From: SBAX01 sp964646605
GTDB lineage: Bacteria > Planctomycetota > Phycisphaerae > UBA1845
Assembly (NCBI GenBank): GCA_964646605.1
Contig: CAZYEX010000102.1
Coordinates: 1 to 60,698 of the forward strand
DNA length: 60,698 nucleotides
Reading direction: 5' to 3'
Positions within the stretch are counted from its first letter, which is position 1; every line of letters begins with the position of its first letter. This document shows positions 10,511 through 20,600 of the stretch, one piece after another. A model generated the notes under the pieces. It ran no database searches. It was given only the letters and a program-made list of their open reading frames with translations, and was not told where the DNA came from. The position numbers and the translations under genes are program-made.

Positions 10511-12586
10511 TCACGGGCCGGTGAAAGCTCCGAGGAATGCCGCATAATCAAGGAGGTCGACCCTTCCGTCGCCATTCACGTCGAAACGCGACCCGACGTT
10601 CAACGAAACGGTATACTCTTTTTCGTTGTGCTCATCGGAATCAAAGTTCAGGATCGAACGGTCCCGGACCACAAGCCGGAGCGTATAGGCGCACGAAGGA
10701 AGCGTCCTCGTGTCCCACGTCCCGAGACGACCGCCCACGATGCTGTCCGTCGCGCCGCCTGATGCGATGGTGACCCACTCATGAGCGCTGCCACCGGCGT
10801 ATTGCAGTACCCAAGTTCCCAGGTGCGCATCATGGGCCGTGCCGAAAACATTGACGATCCCGTTCACATAAGTGCATGAAGACGGACTCGTGATCTCGGC
10901 CGTCGGCTTGGAGTTGTCGACCACGACGTTGCGGTCGACGAAGGCCGTGCCGCAGGCATTCGTGCCGCTCACCCGCAACGTGTAGTTTCCGTCTGAGACC
11001 GCAGCCGGTCCGGTCTTGGTACTCCATGTTGCAAACGGATCCGTGTACACCCAAGCGGTGTACACAGGACTTGACGGATCGACCGGCGTGAACGGCCCGC
11101 CACCGGATACGTCCACCCTGTAGCTCACAAAACAGTTATTGTCGTACACGGTGCCGTCCACAGGAGTGACGTCTCCGACGATCGCACCCGCCGCAGGGAA
11201 ACGAATGTTGAGGGTGTCGAACGTCTTTTCCACCCAGACCAAAGTCGTGACACTGCTGCTCAGGTTGGCTGCGTTGACGGCGGTCAACCGTAGAAAATAG
11301 TACCCCTCCGGTGACGGGGTCCCGCTCCAGACCCCAAGGGGCCCGCTCGACACAGGCGTCGCCCCCACGATGACCGTCGTCCATGGACCGCCCGTATCCG
11401 GGGAGATTTCCAGAACATAGATCAAAATCGCCCCATCGGGATCGTCCGCGGTGCCGAAGATCGTGGTCGGATCACAGATGCAACCGAAGGGCAGCGGCGA
11501 ATCGATCGCCACCACCGGCGGCGTCGTGTCTTGGGTCTCTTCATGATGCGCGGACAACGCGGTATGGGTGGTGGGATCGGCCACAAAGTCGGGCCCGAAG
11601 AACGGATTGAAAAACCAAAACACCTCGATCAGGTAATCAAAGTCCGTAGCGCAGACGCCGGGACCCATGGTGATATCCACAGACTGCTGGTCGGACGTGG
11701 CAAATCCAACAATCGGGTGCGGCGCGACGATGCCCAGAAGGGTCCACGGATCGCCCGATCCCGTGGGACGACGGGACACGTGTTCAGAAACCGTCAGAGA
11801 ACTCAACCCGTCGGAGACGACAGGGTCCCAGTTGAGACGCGCGGTCCCTTCGATGCAACCGTTAGGTTCACTGTCCGTCTCGAAAGTCCACCAGACGAAC
11901 CCAGGCAGGATTTCTGCGAAAACTCGCTCTTCCTCCGGATGGTTGCTCAGGTCAGCATCGTTGCTCGGATCGCGCGTATCGTCCGGTACGGAGGCGAAGA
12001 AGGTGAAGATATCGATCCGGTAGTCGAGGTTCGCACAACCTCCGGGTCCCATCGAAATGACCATGCACTGGATGTCGTCGGTCCGCCGATCGATGATGAC
12101 ATGCGGTGCGGTTGAAGAAAAAAACGTCCAGGGACCCGAACCGGAGCTGCGGTAATACACGTCCTCGCGAACGTTCCAATTACCCCCGCCGACTACGTCG
12201 GGATCCCAACAGAGAGTTGCCAGGCCCTCGTAGCAACCGTTGGAGGGTTCGACGTCCGTCTGAGTCGTCCACCATGCGTTGAAGATCTCCACTGACGGTG
12301 CGGCGGCCGCGTCGGTGACCGGCTCGACATCCCTCGGTTTGTCGGTCCGTGCGGACTCATCTGGGAAAAGTGTCCAAGACCACCCGCCTCCAGTTTTGCC
12401 CGCGGAGGTTTCGGGGGCGCGGAACATTCCCGTCTTGTCCAAGACGAGTTGTTGATCCTCGGGAAGAGTCCCCCCCGAAAGTAAAACGCCCTTAGCGGGC
12501 GGTTCGACTTGGCCCAATACGGCCACTGACATACCCGCAATCACACCCAAAAAGGCTGAAAGACACAAAACCCGTCGTGAATACAT
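10511..12586 (-). CDS. Secreted beta-sandwich protein with dockerin-like C-terminus
   Basis: A 691-residue exported protein. The start at 12586 (MYSRRVLCLSAF) is chosen because AGGA lies 9 bases upstream and it gives a clean signal peptide; an earlier ATG at 12610 has neither. Two copies of a ~120-residue domain come first (~95-215 and ~220-345), marked by WW-x2-TD, an N-G-C turn, WDPDVV, and an ending rich in His/Glu/Asp. The same domain occurs twice in the subtilisin-like protein at 17604-22151. The rest is Ig-like or PKD-like repeats (~350-660) and a final dockerin-like segment DVNGDGRVDLLDYAAFLGAF. No catalytic motif is visible; a binding or structural partner of the proteases is an inference. 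Confidence 0.8.
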   Translation of the reverse strand: MYSRRVLCLSAFLGVIAGMSVAVLGQVEPPAKGVLLSGGTLPEDQQLVLDKTGMFRAPETSAGKTGGGWSWTLFPDESARTDKPRDVEPVTDAAAAPSVEIFNAWWTTQTDVEPSNGCYEGLATLCWDPDVVGGGNWNVREDVYYRSSGSGPWTFFSSTAPHVIIDRRTDDIQCMVISMGPGGCANLDYRIDIFTFFASVPDDTRDPSNDADLSNHPEEERVFAEILPGFVWWTFETDSEPNGCIEGTARLNWDPVVSDGLSSLTVSEHVSRRPTGSGDPWTLLGIVAPHPIVGFATSDQQSVDITMGPGVCATDFDYLIEVFWFFNPFFGPDFVADPTTHTALSAHHEETQDTTPPVVAIDSPLPFGCICDPTTIFGTADDPDGAILIYVLEISPDTGGPWTTVIVGATPVSSGPLGVWSGTPSPEGYYFLRLTAVNAANLSSSVTTLVWVEKTFDTLNIRFPAAGAIVGDVTPVDGTVYDNNCFVSYRVDVSGGGPFTPVDPSSPVYTAWVYTDPFATWSTKTGPAAVSDGNYTLRVSGTNACGTAFVDRNVVVDNSKPTAEITSPSSCTYVNGIVNVFGTAHDAHLGTWVLQYAGGSAHEWVTIASGGATDSIVGGRLGTWDTRTLPSCAYTLRLVVRDRSILNFDSDEHNEKEYTVSLNVGSRFDVNGDGRVDLLDYAAFLGAFTGP

Positions 12587-12787
12587 GACCAGCTTTCCTT
12601 TCTCTTCCATAGACCATGAGAAACGATCTTCTGGGCACCGTGCCCGAATCCGTTGATCCTTGCCAAAATGCGTCTACCGACCCGGCGGCGATGGATCGAG
12701 TTTGCATACTCGCTCCTTGCATAACGCCCTGGCGATCGAAAAGGCTCCAGGGGATTGAGGCCCGCCAAGTTGGCTGCTTCGCAGCGG

Positions 12788-15700
12788 TCACTGGCCGCAC
12801 GACACCTGTACCTCTCCCGTTCCGGTCGCACCGTTGAAGCCGCCGATTCGAATCTTGTAGCAGTTCCCGACCAAGACCGGCACCGACACCGACGACGTGA
12901 ACTGGCAGCCTCCGTGGTCGTCGTTGCAGCCGAGGATGGCGGCGGTCGGGCATTGGCAGCCGTCGTAGACCGCTATCTTGGTGTCAAAATTTGCGGAGTT
13001 GCACGTGCTGACCGTGAGCGTCCCGCTACACGTGGCCGTGTAGTCATACCAGATGTCGGCACGAACCTGATCGTCGCCGAAAGATGAACAGATTCCGTCG
13101 GGCAAACCGTCCGTCGTGGCGTCGATCGTATCGAACCGTGCCGTTCCGTCGCAGAGTACGTGTGCCTCTTCGCAAGAATCCCTTCCAGGGTTGCTCTGAC
13201 ATGCTTCGACCAAAAGATCGACACACCATTGACTCCATGTCTCATTACAGCACACAGGCTGCTCCTCGCAAACGCATTCCTCCGCACTTTCGTTGCCGCA
13301 CCCTGCATCATTGTGCGCGGCACAGCACGTCGGTGGACAGCGCCCGCAATCGGGAAAGCAGGTCGCACATGTTTCGCCCTCGTCGCATACTCCATTTGAG
13401 CAGAACGCGCTGCACGATCCGCAGCCAAAGGCATTGACCGATGCCACGCACTGTTGATCCCATGCCTGCTCGCAGCATGACGGTGTCTCCGCACATACAC
13501 ACCGTTGTATGTCCACATCGGCGCAGCCGGGCCCACCGACGGTGCAACACGTGTGATCGCCGATCGTCCCCGTGAAACTCCGCTGGAAATGAGCGAAATC
13601 TCGAAGGTCCACGTAATCGTCGAGGTTAGCATCGGACGCAAAACAGGCCCCGCCCGTGACCTTCTCCGCGGGTCCCTTCAGGCACTCGAAGAGAGTCTGG
13701 TAGTCCGAGATGTCGACGTCCCGATCCTGGTCCAGGTCCGTAACCCCGAGCTCGAGGCTCTGGACGCTGATATTCAAGGGATAGGATCGGCCCGGTACCA
13801 CGTGAAGCGGCGGAAAGATTTCCAGGTAATACCGGCGCCCGACATAGGCACCAGCCGGCGCCGGGCCAGACACTGGCTGTGAAGCGGTCGAACTCGGCGC
13901 CTGAAAGAACGTGTCCGCGGCGGGTTCAAAGGATAGAAGCACTTGCGGCGTGTCGGCGAAAGCCGAAAGGGCGACGACGTCGCCTTCGTCATCGACGATC
14001 CGCACCAGCGCATCGAATGGCAAGGTCAGGTTCACGAAGGTTGTGAAACGGTCCGGGATCCAGTCCGGACCATCACCGCCCCTTGGAATGATTGGGACCC
14101 AGTCCGGGTACCAGATCGACTCTGGTCTCCAATTCGCCAGGCCCGGAAAGTCTTTCATTCTTTCTCCGCCGATGACCCCCGACTCGGGCACAAGGTCGCA
14201 CGCCCGCCCGACATCCCTGCAGGCGTTTGCGGCCTGATTCCAATTTGGAATGGTTCGACAGTTGTCGTCGCAGTTCGGAGGCCGCCGGCCACCGATACAA
14301 AACGTACCCTGGCAGCGGTTGTCATCTGGATCCGTTCCGGGGTCCGTCCCGTCATCAAGGATGAGGTCGTTGTCGTCATCAGGATCGCAAGCGTCGCCCA
14401 TGGGTCGGATCAAGGGGAAATTGAGCCTCTCATCATCTTCGTCGCTATTCAACTGATCGGGATTCGAGTCACCTGGACAGTTATCGCAGGCATCGCCAAC
14501 GCCGTCGCCGTCCGATTCGTACTGCGCCGTATTTGGGGTCGTGGGACAGTTATCGTCGCAATCTCGGACCTCGGGATCGAAAGGCAGTCTTAAGCATGGG
14601 TTGTCGCCCTGAACCGTACCCGAGTCTGGACCGTCGTCGGGAACCCCATCGTTATCATCATCAGGATCGCAGGGATCTCCTATCCCGTCCCCCTCATTGT
14701 CTTCCTGCAATGGGTTTTCCAGTTTACGGCAGTTGTCGTCGCAGTTGGTGACGGCGCGCCTTCTACATGGGTTATCTCCGATGATTCCAGAGAAATCGCC
14801 GTCGTTGAGGATACCGTCGTTGTCGTCGTCGTCGCAAGGGTCGCCTATCCCGTCGCGGTCAGCATCCTCTTGCAGTGGGTTCCTGATGAATTGACAGTTG
14901 TCATCGCAGTTGGCTCTCGCGCCTCTGGTGCATGGTATATCACCAATAAACCCTGAGTTGTTACCGTCATCTAAGATGCCGTCGTTGTCGTCGTCGGGAT
15001 CACACGCGTCCCCCTGGAGGTCACCTAAGGCTAGGTCATGGTTTGCCTGGTCCAGGTTCGGGACGCCTGGACAGTTATCAATTGAGTCATTTCTTCCGTC
15101 ACCATCGTTATCAGCGTCCGCGGTATCCGGGATAGTGTCGCAATCCCTGTCCTGCGCGCTGTCCGGCCCGACGCTGTCCAGCCCCACCGCGGCAAAGGCG
15201 TTCCTTATCGCGCAGACGTCCCGCGCCGTAAAGCCATAGCGACCCTCAGTAGCTCCAGGGGCACGGGCGTTGAAATAGTCTTGAGCCTTCTTCACAGTCG
15301 CGTTGCGGCAGTCGCTGAATTGAGCACTGTTCGTGAGCCCCACCAGCACATCGTAGTACAACCGTGCAACCTTTGGGCGCCCCAGTGGCGGTACCTGAAA
15401 TCCGTTGAACGTATCACCGTCGGAAAGGAGGTAGGCGGTCTTGTTGAGAACACCGCTATTGCTGTGTACGCCGCCCCAATCATTAGCCCTGTTGCAAACG
15501 GTGGTACAGGGCAGTCCAAACAGTGATGACCCCATCTGGTCTGGGTCATTGCAGCCCGGCGGGAACGCCATGTTGCGTCTCACTCCTGGAGGATACCGCC
15601 CGCCGCAACCGCCACCCGGGGTGCCCTCGCCGATAAACCAGTCGTCCGTGTCCACCATGGCGGCGAAAACATCCGAGTAGCCTTCATTCAATGCGCCAGA

Positions 15701-17482
15701 CTGATTGGCATACACGAGATTGCTGCTCCAATCGGTGACGCCGTGCGTGAACTCATGGGCGAGCACATCGAGGGTAGCATAGTCGTTAGAGAATTCGAGG
15801 AGCGAGCAGAACGGTTCATACCGAGCGTTGGGTACGTTAACTACGCTTGCGTCAAGGATCACAAGGTCCCGCCCTAATGAGTTGTCTTCTCCGGTAGTAT
15901 TGCGCCATCCAACGCGGCCAAAGGTATTGAGAAAAAACCTGAATGTGTTGTGAAAAGCTTCGTAGGCTCGGAAACCCTCTGCATCGGGAGGGGCGCTCAG
16001 CGCTGCTATTTGTCCAGTCTCATCGAACCATGGGACCGCTAGGAGAAAGTATTCATAATACGGGACGAGGTCGGCAGGCGGCGGCTCGCCCGGGCGCTGT
16101 AGACGTGGCCGGGAATCGACATAGCAGCCACCGGGCGTAGTGGCATTTCCCAGCGATGCGATGATGAAATCCTCCTGCTTGTTTTCATGAGTAGGGTTTA
16201 GGCTGATAGTAAAAAGCGTTTGACCGCTGTGCGCGTCGACAAAACGAGCCTCTGGGCCCTCATCACCGACGACGCTGACGCGCCACGCGAGATTCGTCTC
16301 GGCGGGCTCACCGCCAACCAGCCGGGCATTGAAGTACATCAACTTGGTTTCGGCGAACACAATCGGATGTTCTGCATGGAGGTCTGCGATCGCCGCCGTT
16401 TCGGCATCAACAGCTTTGAGTTTCGGCGGCGGAAGGTCGGGGATTTCGCGCAGGTAGCCGCCCATTGTACGAACGATCTCACGATCGTGGATCTGCACGG
16501 AGAGCTCGGACGCGAATACGGGGATGCCGTTCTTGTGCTGCCCGAAATAGAGGTCGTCATCGCGATGGCTCATGATGCGCCGCAAAAACAACTGCGAAGA
16601 AGGATCCTCGATGCCGTAGAGTTGGTGATAGCGCTGCAGGAAATCGAACGCGCAAACCACCGCATCATCCGGCAAATGATTCGGGACGGGAACGCGCATA
16701 CTCACGAAGCGTGGGATGTCGCCTTTGAAGTCGATCTGAACGGGCTCAAGCGACGCTTTCCGGACTTCGTCCAGCCCGGCATCTACGGGCAACGGCAAGT
16801 GTTCGCATTCGTCTGGCCGACCGTTTTCATTGACGTCTTCGCTGACTCCCAGTGCAATATCCTCCGTGTCCACTCTTCCGTTCCCGTTGCATTCCGGGAT
16901 GGGGACGGCCGTGTCCAGAGTCACGTCTTCACCGGTAACCAGTCGGATGATGGTGTGGCCCGCCTCGGGGTCGAAGGCCGTCGCGTCGGTCTTGATGAAA
17001 AGGAAATACGTCTCCTGCCAGGCCGCAACCGGGCCGGAGGCGAAGTCAAACCCAACTACGTTGCCGGGCGGCTCTCGAAAGGCCTCCTCCGGTCCGACTG
17101 ATCCAAGGCCATCAAGCCGATAGTCAACGTCCGTGGTGACTGGAGTGAAGTCCACCGTGCCCAGTACAACGACGCTTCCCGGGAGAGATTGATTTGTGCC
17201 GCGGATTCGGTACGAGAACACCAACGTGCCGTCGACCACTCGGCTGACGCTGTTCTGCAAAGTACCCTGGAAGAGTAAGACCCCACCGGCGTCGTGGATT
17301 TCGAAATCCTGAACGTCATCGAGGAGAACCGCTTCGCCGAGTTCCGGCCTGGCGGCGAATGTCGTACCCGACAATCCAACCGTACCGCTGGGCAGCAGCG
17401 GCACTCCCCGCGCCGTTCCTGCGCCAAGCAAGCCGATCAACATGAACACCGAAACGAGTCTGGTTATCCCGCGTACGAGCAT
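12788..17482 (-). CDS. Secreted M4 (thermolysin-like) metalloprotease with TSP3-like repeats
   Basis: A 1564-residue exported zinc protease; GGGAG lies 8 bases before the ATG. The first ~190 residues match the tri-haem protein at 5546-10246. A FTP/PepSY-type propeptide follows (~270-400). The catalytic domain (~430-760) has the zinc motif HEFTH (~575) and the third ligand in ALNEGYSDV (~597), the standard M4 pattern. Next are thrombospondin type 3-like calcium loops rich in DxDxDG (~770-1080), a dockerin-like segment (~1240-1300), a Cys-rich stretch, and a C-terminal beta-sandwich (~1430-1560) of the pre-peptidase C-terminal kind. It should cleave proteins outside the cell after propeptide removal. 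At 1564 residues it is much longer than ordinary M4 enzymes because of the added binding modules. Confidence 0.9.
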   Translation of the reverse strand: MLVRGITRLVSVFMLIGLLGAGTARGVPLLPSGTVGLSGTTFAARPELGEAVLLDDVQDFEIHDAGGVLLFQGTLQNSVSRVVDGTLVFSYRIRGTNQSLPGSVVVLGTVDFTPVTTDVDYRLDGLGSVGPEEAFREPPGNVVGFDFASGPVAAWQETYFLFIKTDATAFDPEAGHTIIRLVTGEDVTLDTAVPIPECNGNGRVDTEDIALGVSEDVNENGRPDECEHLPLPVDAGLDEVRKASLEPVQIDFKGDIPRFVSMRVPVPNHLPDDAVVCAFDFLQRYHQLYGIEDPSSQLFLRRIMSHRDDDLYFGQHKNGIPVFASELSVQIHDREIVRTMGGYLREIPDLPPPKLKAVDAETAAIADLHAEHPIVFAETKLMYFNARLVGGEPAETNLAWRVSVVGDEGPEARFVDAHSGQTLFTISLNPTHENKQEDFIIASLGNATTPGGCYVDSRPRLQRPGEPPPADLVPYYEYFLLAVPWFDETGQIAALSAPPDAEGFRAYEAFHNTFRFFLNTFGRVGWRNTTGEDNSLGRDLVILDASVVNVPNARYEPFCSLLEFSNDYATLDVLAHEFTHGVTDWSSNLVYANQSGALNEGYSDVFAAMVDTDDWFIGEGTPGGGCGGRYPPGVRRNMAFPPGCNDPDQMGSSLFGLPCTTVCNRANDWGGVHSNSGVLNKTAYLLSDGDTFNGFQVPPLGRPKVARLYYDVLVGLTNSAQFSDCRNATVKKAQDYFNARAPGATEGRYGFTARDVCAIRNAFAAVGLDSVGPDSAQDRDCDTIPDTADADNDGDGRNDSIDNCPGVPNLDQANHDLALGDLQGDACDPDDDNDGILDDGNNSGFIGDIPCTRGARANCDDNCQFIRNPLQEDADRDGIGDPCDDDDNDGILNDGDFSGIIGDNPCRRRAVTNCDDNCRKLENPLQEDNEGDGIGDPCDPDDDNDGVPDDGPDSGTVQGDNPCLRLPFDPEVRDCDDNCPTTPNTAQYESDGDGVGDACDNCPGDSNPDQLNSDEDDERLNFPLIRPMGDACDPDDDNDLILDDGTDPGTDPDDNRCQGTFCIGGRRPPNCDDNCRTIPNWNQAANACRDVGRACDLVPESGVIGGERMKDFPGLANWRPESIWYPDWVPIIPRGGDGPDWIPDRFTTFVNLTLPFDALVRIVDDEGDVVALSAFADTPQVLLSFEPAADTFFQAPSSTASQPVSGPAPAGAYVGRRYYLEIFPPLHVVPGRSYPLNISVQSLELGVTDLDQDRDVDISDYQTLFECLKGPAEKVTGGACFASDANLDDYVDLRDFAHFQRSFTGTIGDHTCCTVGGPGCADVDIQRCVCAETPSCCEQAWDQQCVASVNAFGCGSCSAFCSNGVCDEGETCATCFPDCGRCPPTCCAAHNDAGCGNESAEECVCEEQPVCCNETWSQWCVDLLVEACQSNPGRDSCEEAHVLCDGTARFDTIDATTDGLPDGICSSFGDDQVRADIWYDYTATCSGTLTVSTCNSANFDTKIAVYDGCQCPTAAILGCNDDHGGCQFTSSVSVPVLVGNCYKIRIGGFNGATGTGEVQVSCGQ

Positions 17483-17596
17483 GATCTATTCTCCCGTTGG
17501 TTGTAAAGGAATCAGGGCGTTTCCGGATCAGGCCGCCCTCCGCGTCTCCAAACGTCGGGCCAGCGCTCAATCTGCTTTTCGATGGTAGACCGCTTG
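17483..17596 (-). promoter_or_regulatory. Duplicated upstream block of the M4 protease gene
   Basis: This is the counterpart of 10247-10360. It fills the 121-bp gap between the upstream subtilisin gene (stop at 17604) and the protease start, so the protease could have its own transcript start or be read through from upstream. Conservation extends from the ribosome binding site through a GATTGA(A/G)CGCT segment ~90 bases upstream, more than a Shine-Dalgarno site needs. Confidence 0.55.
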
Positions 17597-17603
17597 CGCA
17601 CGA

Positions 17604-20600
17604 TTAGTGTAGACAGGTAATGCCTATTCTCCGAACGTTGTCGCCTTGGGCCGGTTGACCAGCGCTGTCTAGACCGATCAGCGTGATCTCATGATATTGA
17701 TCGGAAAGGTCGACAGCGCACGGTGTCCTGTACAGCCGTGCCATGATGCTCGGCCCAGAGCCAAGGATAATGCAGAATCCCTCGCATGGCTGTTGGAGAT
17801 CGTCCCGATTGGTTATCCAAGTACCGTTTAGTACGCGGTCCTCTCTGTCTACGACCCTGCCTTCCAAGAGCACATCAGCGTATTCCCTACCCGTTGGGAC
17901 ACCCTCGGGCGTGTATTCTATAGAACGCAAATAGTTCATCTCACCCGACGGCGTAAAGATGCTTGCAGTCGGCGGAAGATCTCCCGCCGGTCGGGGGTCG
18001 ATGTGTATTCGGACCGATTTTTCATCTGACAGCCCACCGGAATCGGTCCCTCTGAATGTGATGACATACGTCCCTTCAGTGAAAAGCGCTTGGGTATAGG
18101 CATGTCCCAAGATCACCAATCCACTTGGATTGGACCGCCAGATTACGTTTGACAAACGGAACCCTGGGCTGTCAATATCGTAGCTCGTTCCGAGGAAGCC
18201 AATGGGCTCTTCAACGTAAAAGTGCTCCCCGTCGCGAGGGGTAATGATCTTTACCTGAGGTCGTCGGCTTTCGACAGTTATTGTGATGGCGACCGAGTCG
18301 GTCAAGCCTCCGGAGTCCGTTGCCGCGGCTCGGAGCACATGCCGCCCGAACCTGAGGCCGGCCGGCGAGGTGACGACACCGTCAAGATCGCTCGTCCACG
18401 TGACCGGAAGCGGACCGTCTTCGCGGTCCGTCGCCACCGCGTCGAAGTAGAAACCGATTAGGCCGGCTCCCAGCGAGTACGTTCCGCCGTCAAGCGGGGA
18501 CAGGATCTTCACCTCCGGCGGACTGTTCCCGCCGCTCGCTGCGACGACGGATTCGTAGGCGTCCACGTAGTGCTTGACGGTGGGATCCGGGCTCGTGTGG
18601 GCCCATCGATTCATGAGGATCTCGACACTCCGAGCACTTAGGTTGGGATCCGCAGCCCAGATGAGCGCCGCAACGCCAGCGGCGTACGGAGACGAAAGGC
18701 TGCTGCCGGTCACCCTGTTGGCGCCCGAGGTTCGCGGCGTCTCTCCAACCAAGACGACGTAAGGGGCGAAGATGTCGACGTTCTCGCCGCCCCAGTTAGA
18801 GCCTCCGTCGCGCATCTTCGAATTCTCGGCGATCCCACCTACGCAGATCACACCGCCATTCTCACAAGGGTAGTACCAATGCGGTTCCCAGCAAATTGGG
18901 CAGTCCGGTACAAAAGGTATGATGGAGCACGGGTCAATACAGTCCTCCCGGTCGACATCCTCCCCTGCGTTGCCGGCAGCGGCAAACAACAGCACGTTCC
19001 CTGCAGTCCCTACGGCCAACGTGGCGGCGTCGAAGGGAAGGATGCTCCAAGAGAGCCACCAAGTAACCGGAACGGTAAAACTCATGTTTATGATATCGGC
19101 TCTTTGGATGGCGGCCAAGTTCAGCACCGCATGGGTGCTCGTGAACATGTCGCCGAGCACCGCCGCCATGATGAGGTGTGCCACCGGCCCGGCGGGACCG
19201 GCGGCACCATAGCCGTTGTCTGGGACGCCCATTGCGGCACCGACGACGTCCGTTGCGTGCCAAGGCTCGCTCGGTCCGTTCGCCATATTATTCCGCAATC
19301 CGAATCCTTCGACTTCGAAATCGGCCACTAAAGGGATGTATGAGACCGACGAACGGCTGCCCGGGAAGTCACGGTTGGCACTGAAACCGCCGTCCATTAC
19401 TGCAATGCGAACCTTGTTCCCGAATCGCGCGAGCCGATCGAGAACTCGCCACGCCTCGGTAACGCCGATATCTTGTATACTCCCTTCGTTCAAGTACGAC
19501 CAATCGAACGCGTTTCGAGAATAGCCGGACAAAGGAGCGATGCTAGCACCATTGGGGTCCTCAGTGCTGACGCGACTTCGGAAACTGGCGGACCGTGCCA
19601 CCCAATTGATCCCGATCATGGAGCCTTGGCCGGCCTCGGAAGCCGCTGCGCTAAGGAGTTGGAGACCGGCTTCGCTGGACACGCGATTCGCCCCATGGGC
19701 CAGCGGTTCGAGGCGTAGAAGATCCCTCTGCAGATGCGTTGTGTCGGCGAGTGCGTTGCGGATTCGAATCAAATGTTGTCGCTCACCGGAGAAATTGTAA
19801 TCCCTGGGACTGTAGGCCATGAGAACCTGACCGTCCCAACGAGCGACGAACTGATCGACCGAAAGAAGGTCGTCCGTGACGAGGACGAGTTCATTCTCGA
19901 CGAACTCGGCCTGGATTCCATAAGAATCCACGATCGCAGCCAATGGTCGTGGAGTCGCAGCGTCGAATCCGGACAACGACGCGGCCACCGGGACCACATT
20001 GGAATCCACGTCAAACGTGGGACGCGGCAGCCCGATGCCTCGCCCAGTGAAAGATTGCTGAAACCCGGCTACGTCAACCAAATCGACGTCCCCGTCGTTG
20101 TCGACACCAAACAGCACGCTGCATTGTGCCGTTGCGCCAACGTCCGGGCCACTCAGGCACTTCTGGAACCTTGCATAGTCAAAGTCGTCTACGTCTGCGT
20201 CGCCGTCGGCGTCTCCCTTGTCCGCCGCGAGCACCGTGAGATCCTCCGCCATCAGTTTATCCGCCAGCGTGGCGGAGACGTGAACAGTTCCCAGAGTTGC
20301 CTGACGGAACGTGGGTATCGCGAACGTCGCGGAGTTTTGCCCTGCTGGTATGGTCACATCCTCGGGTACGATTGCGAGACTCGTATCGCTGGAAGCAAGT
20401 TCAATGATCGTCCCTCCGAGGGGTGCCGTCCCGTACAAAGATACCTTCCCCTTGGCGGGACGCCCACCGACGAGGACCGGCGGAGTGACGGTCAGGTGGA
20501 TGAGTTCCGGCGGCGTCACCGTGAGAGTCGCTTGCCGACCCAGGCCGCCCCGCGTCGCCGTAATGTCTATTGATGTTTGGGCGGAAGACGTGCTGGTGAG

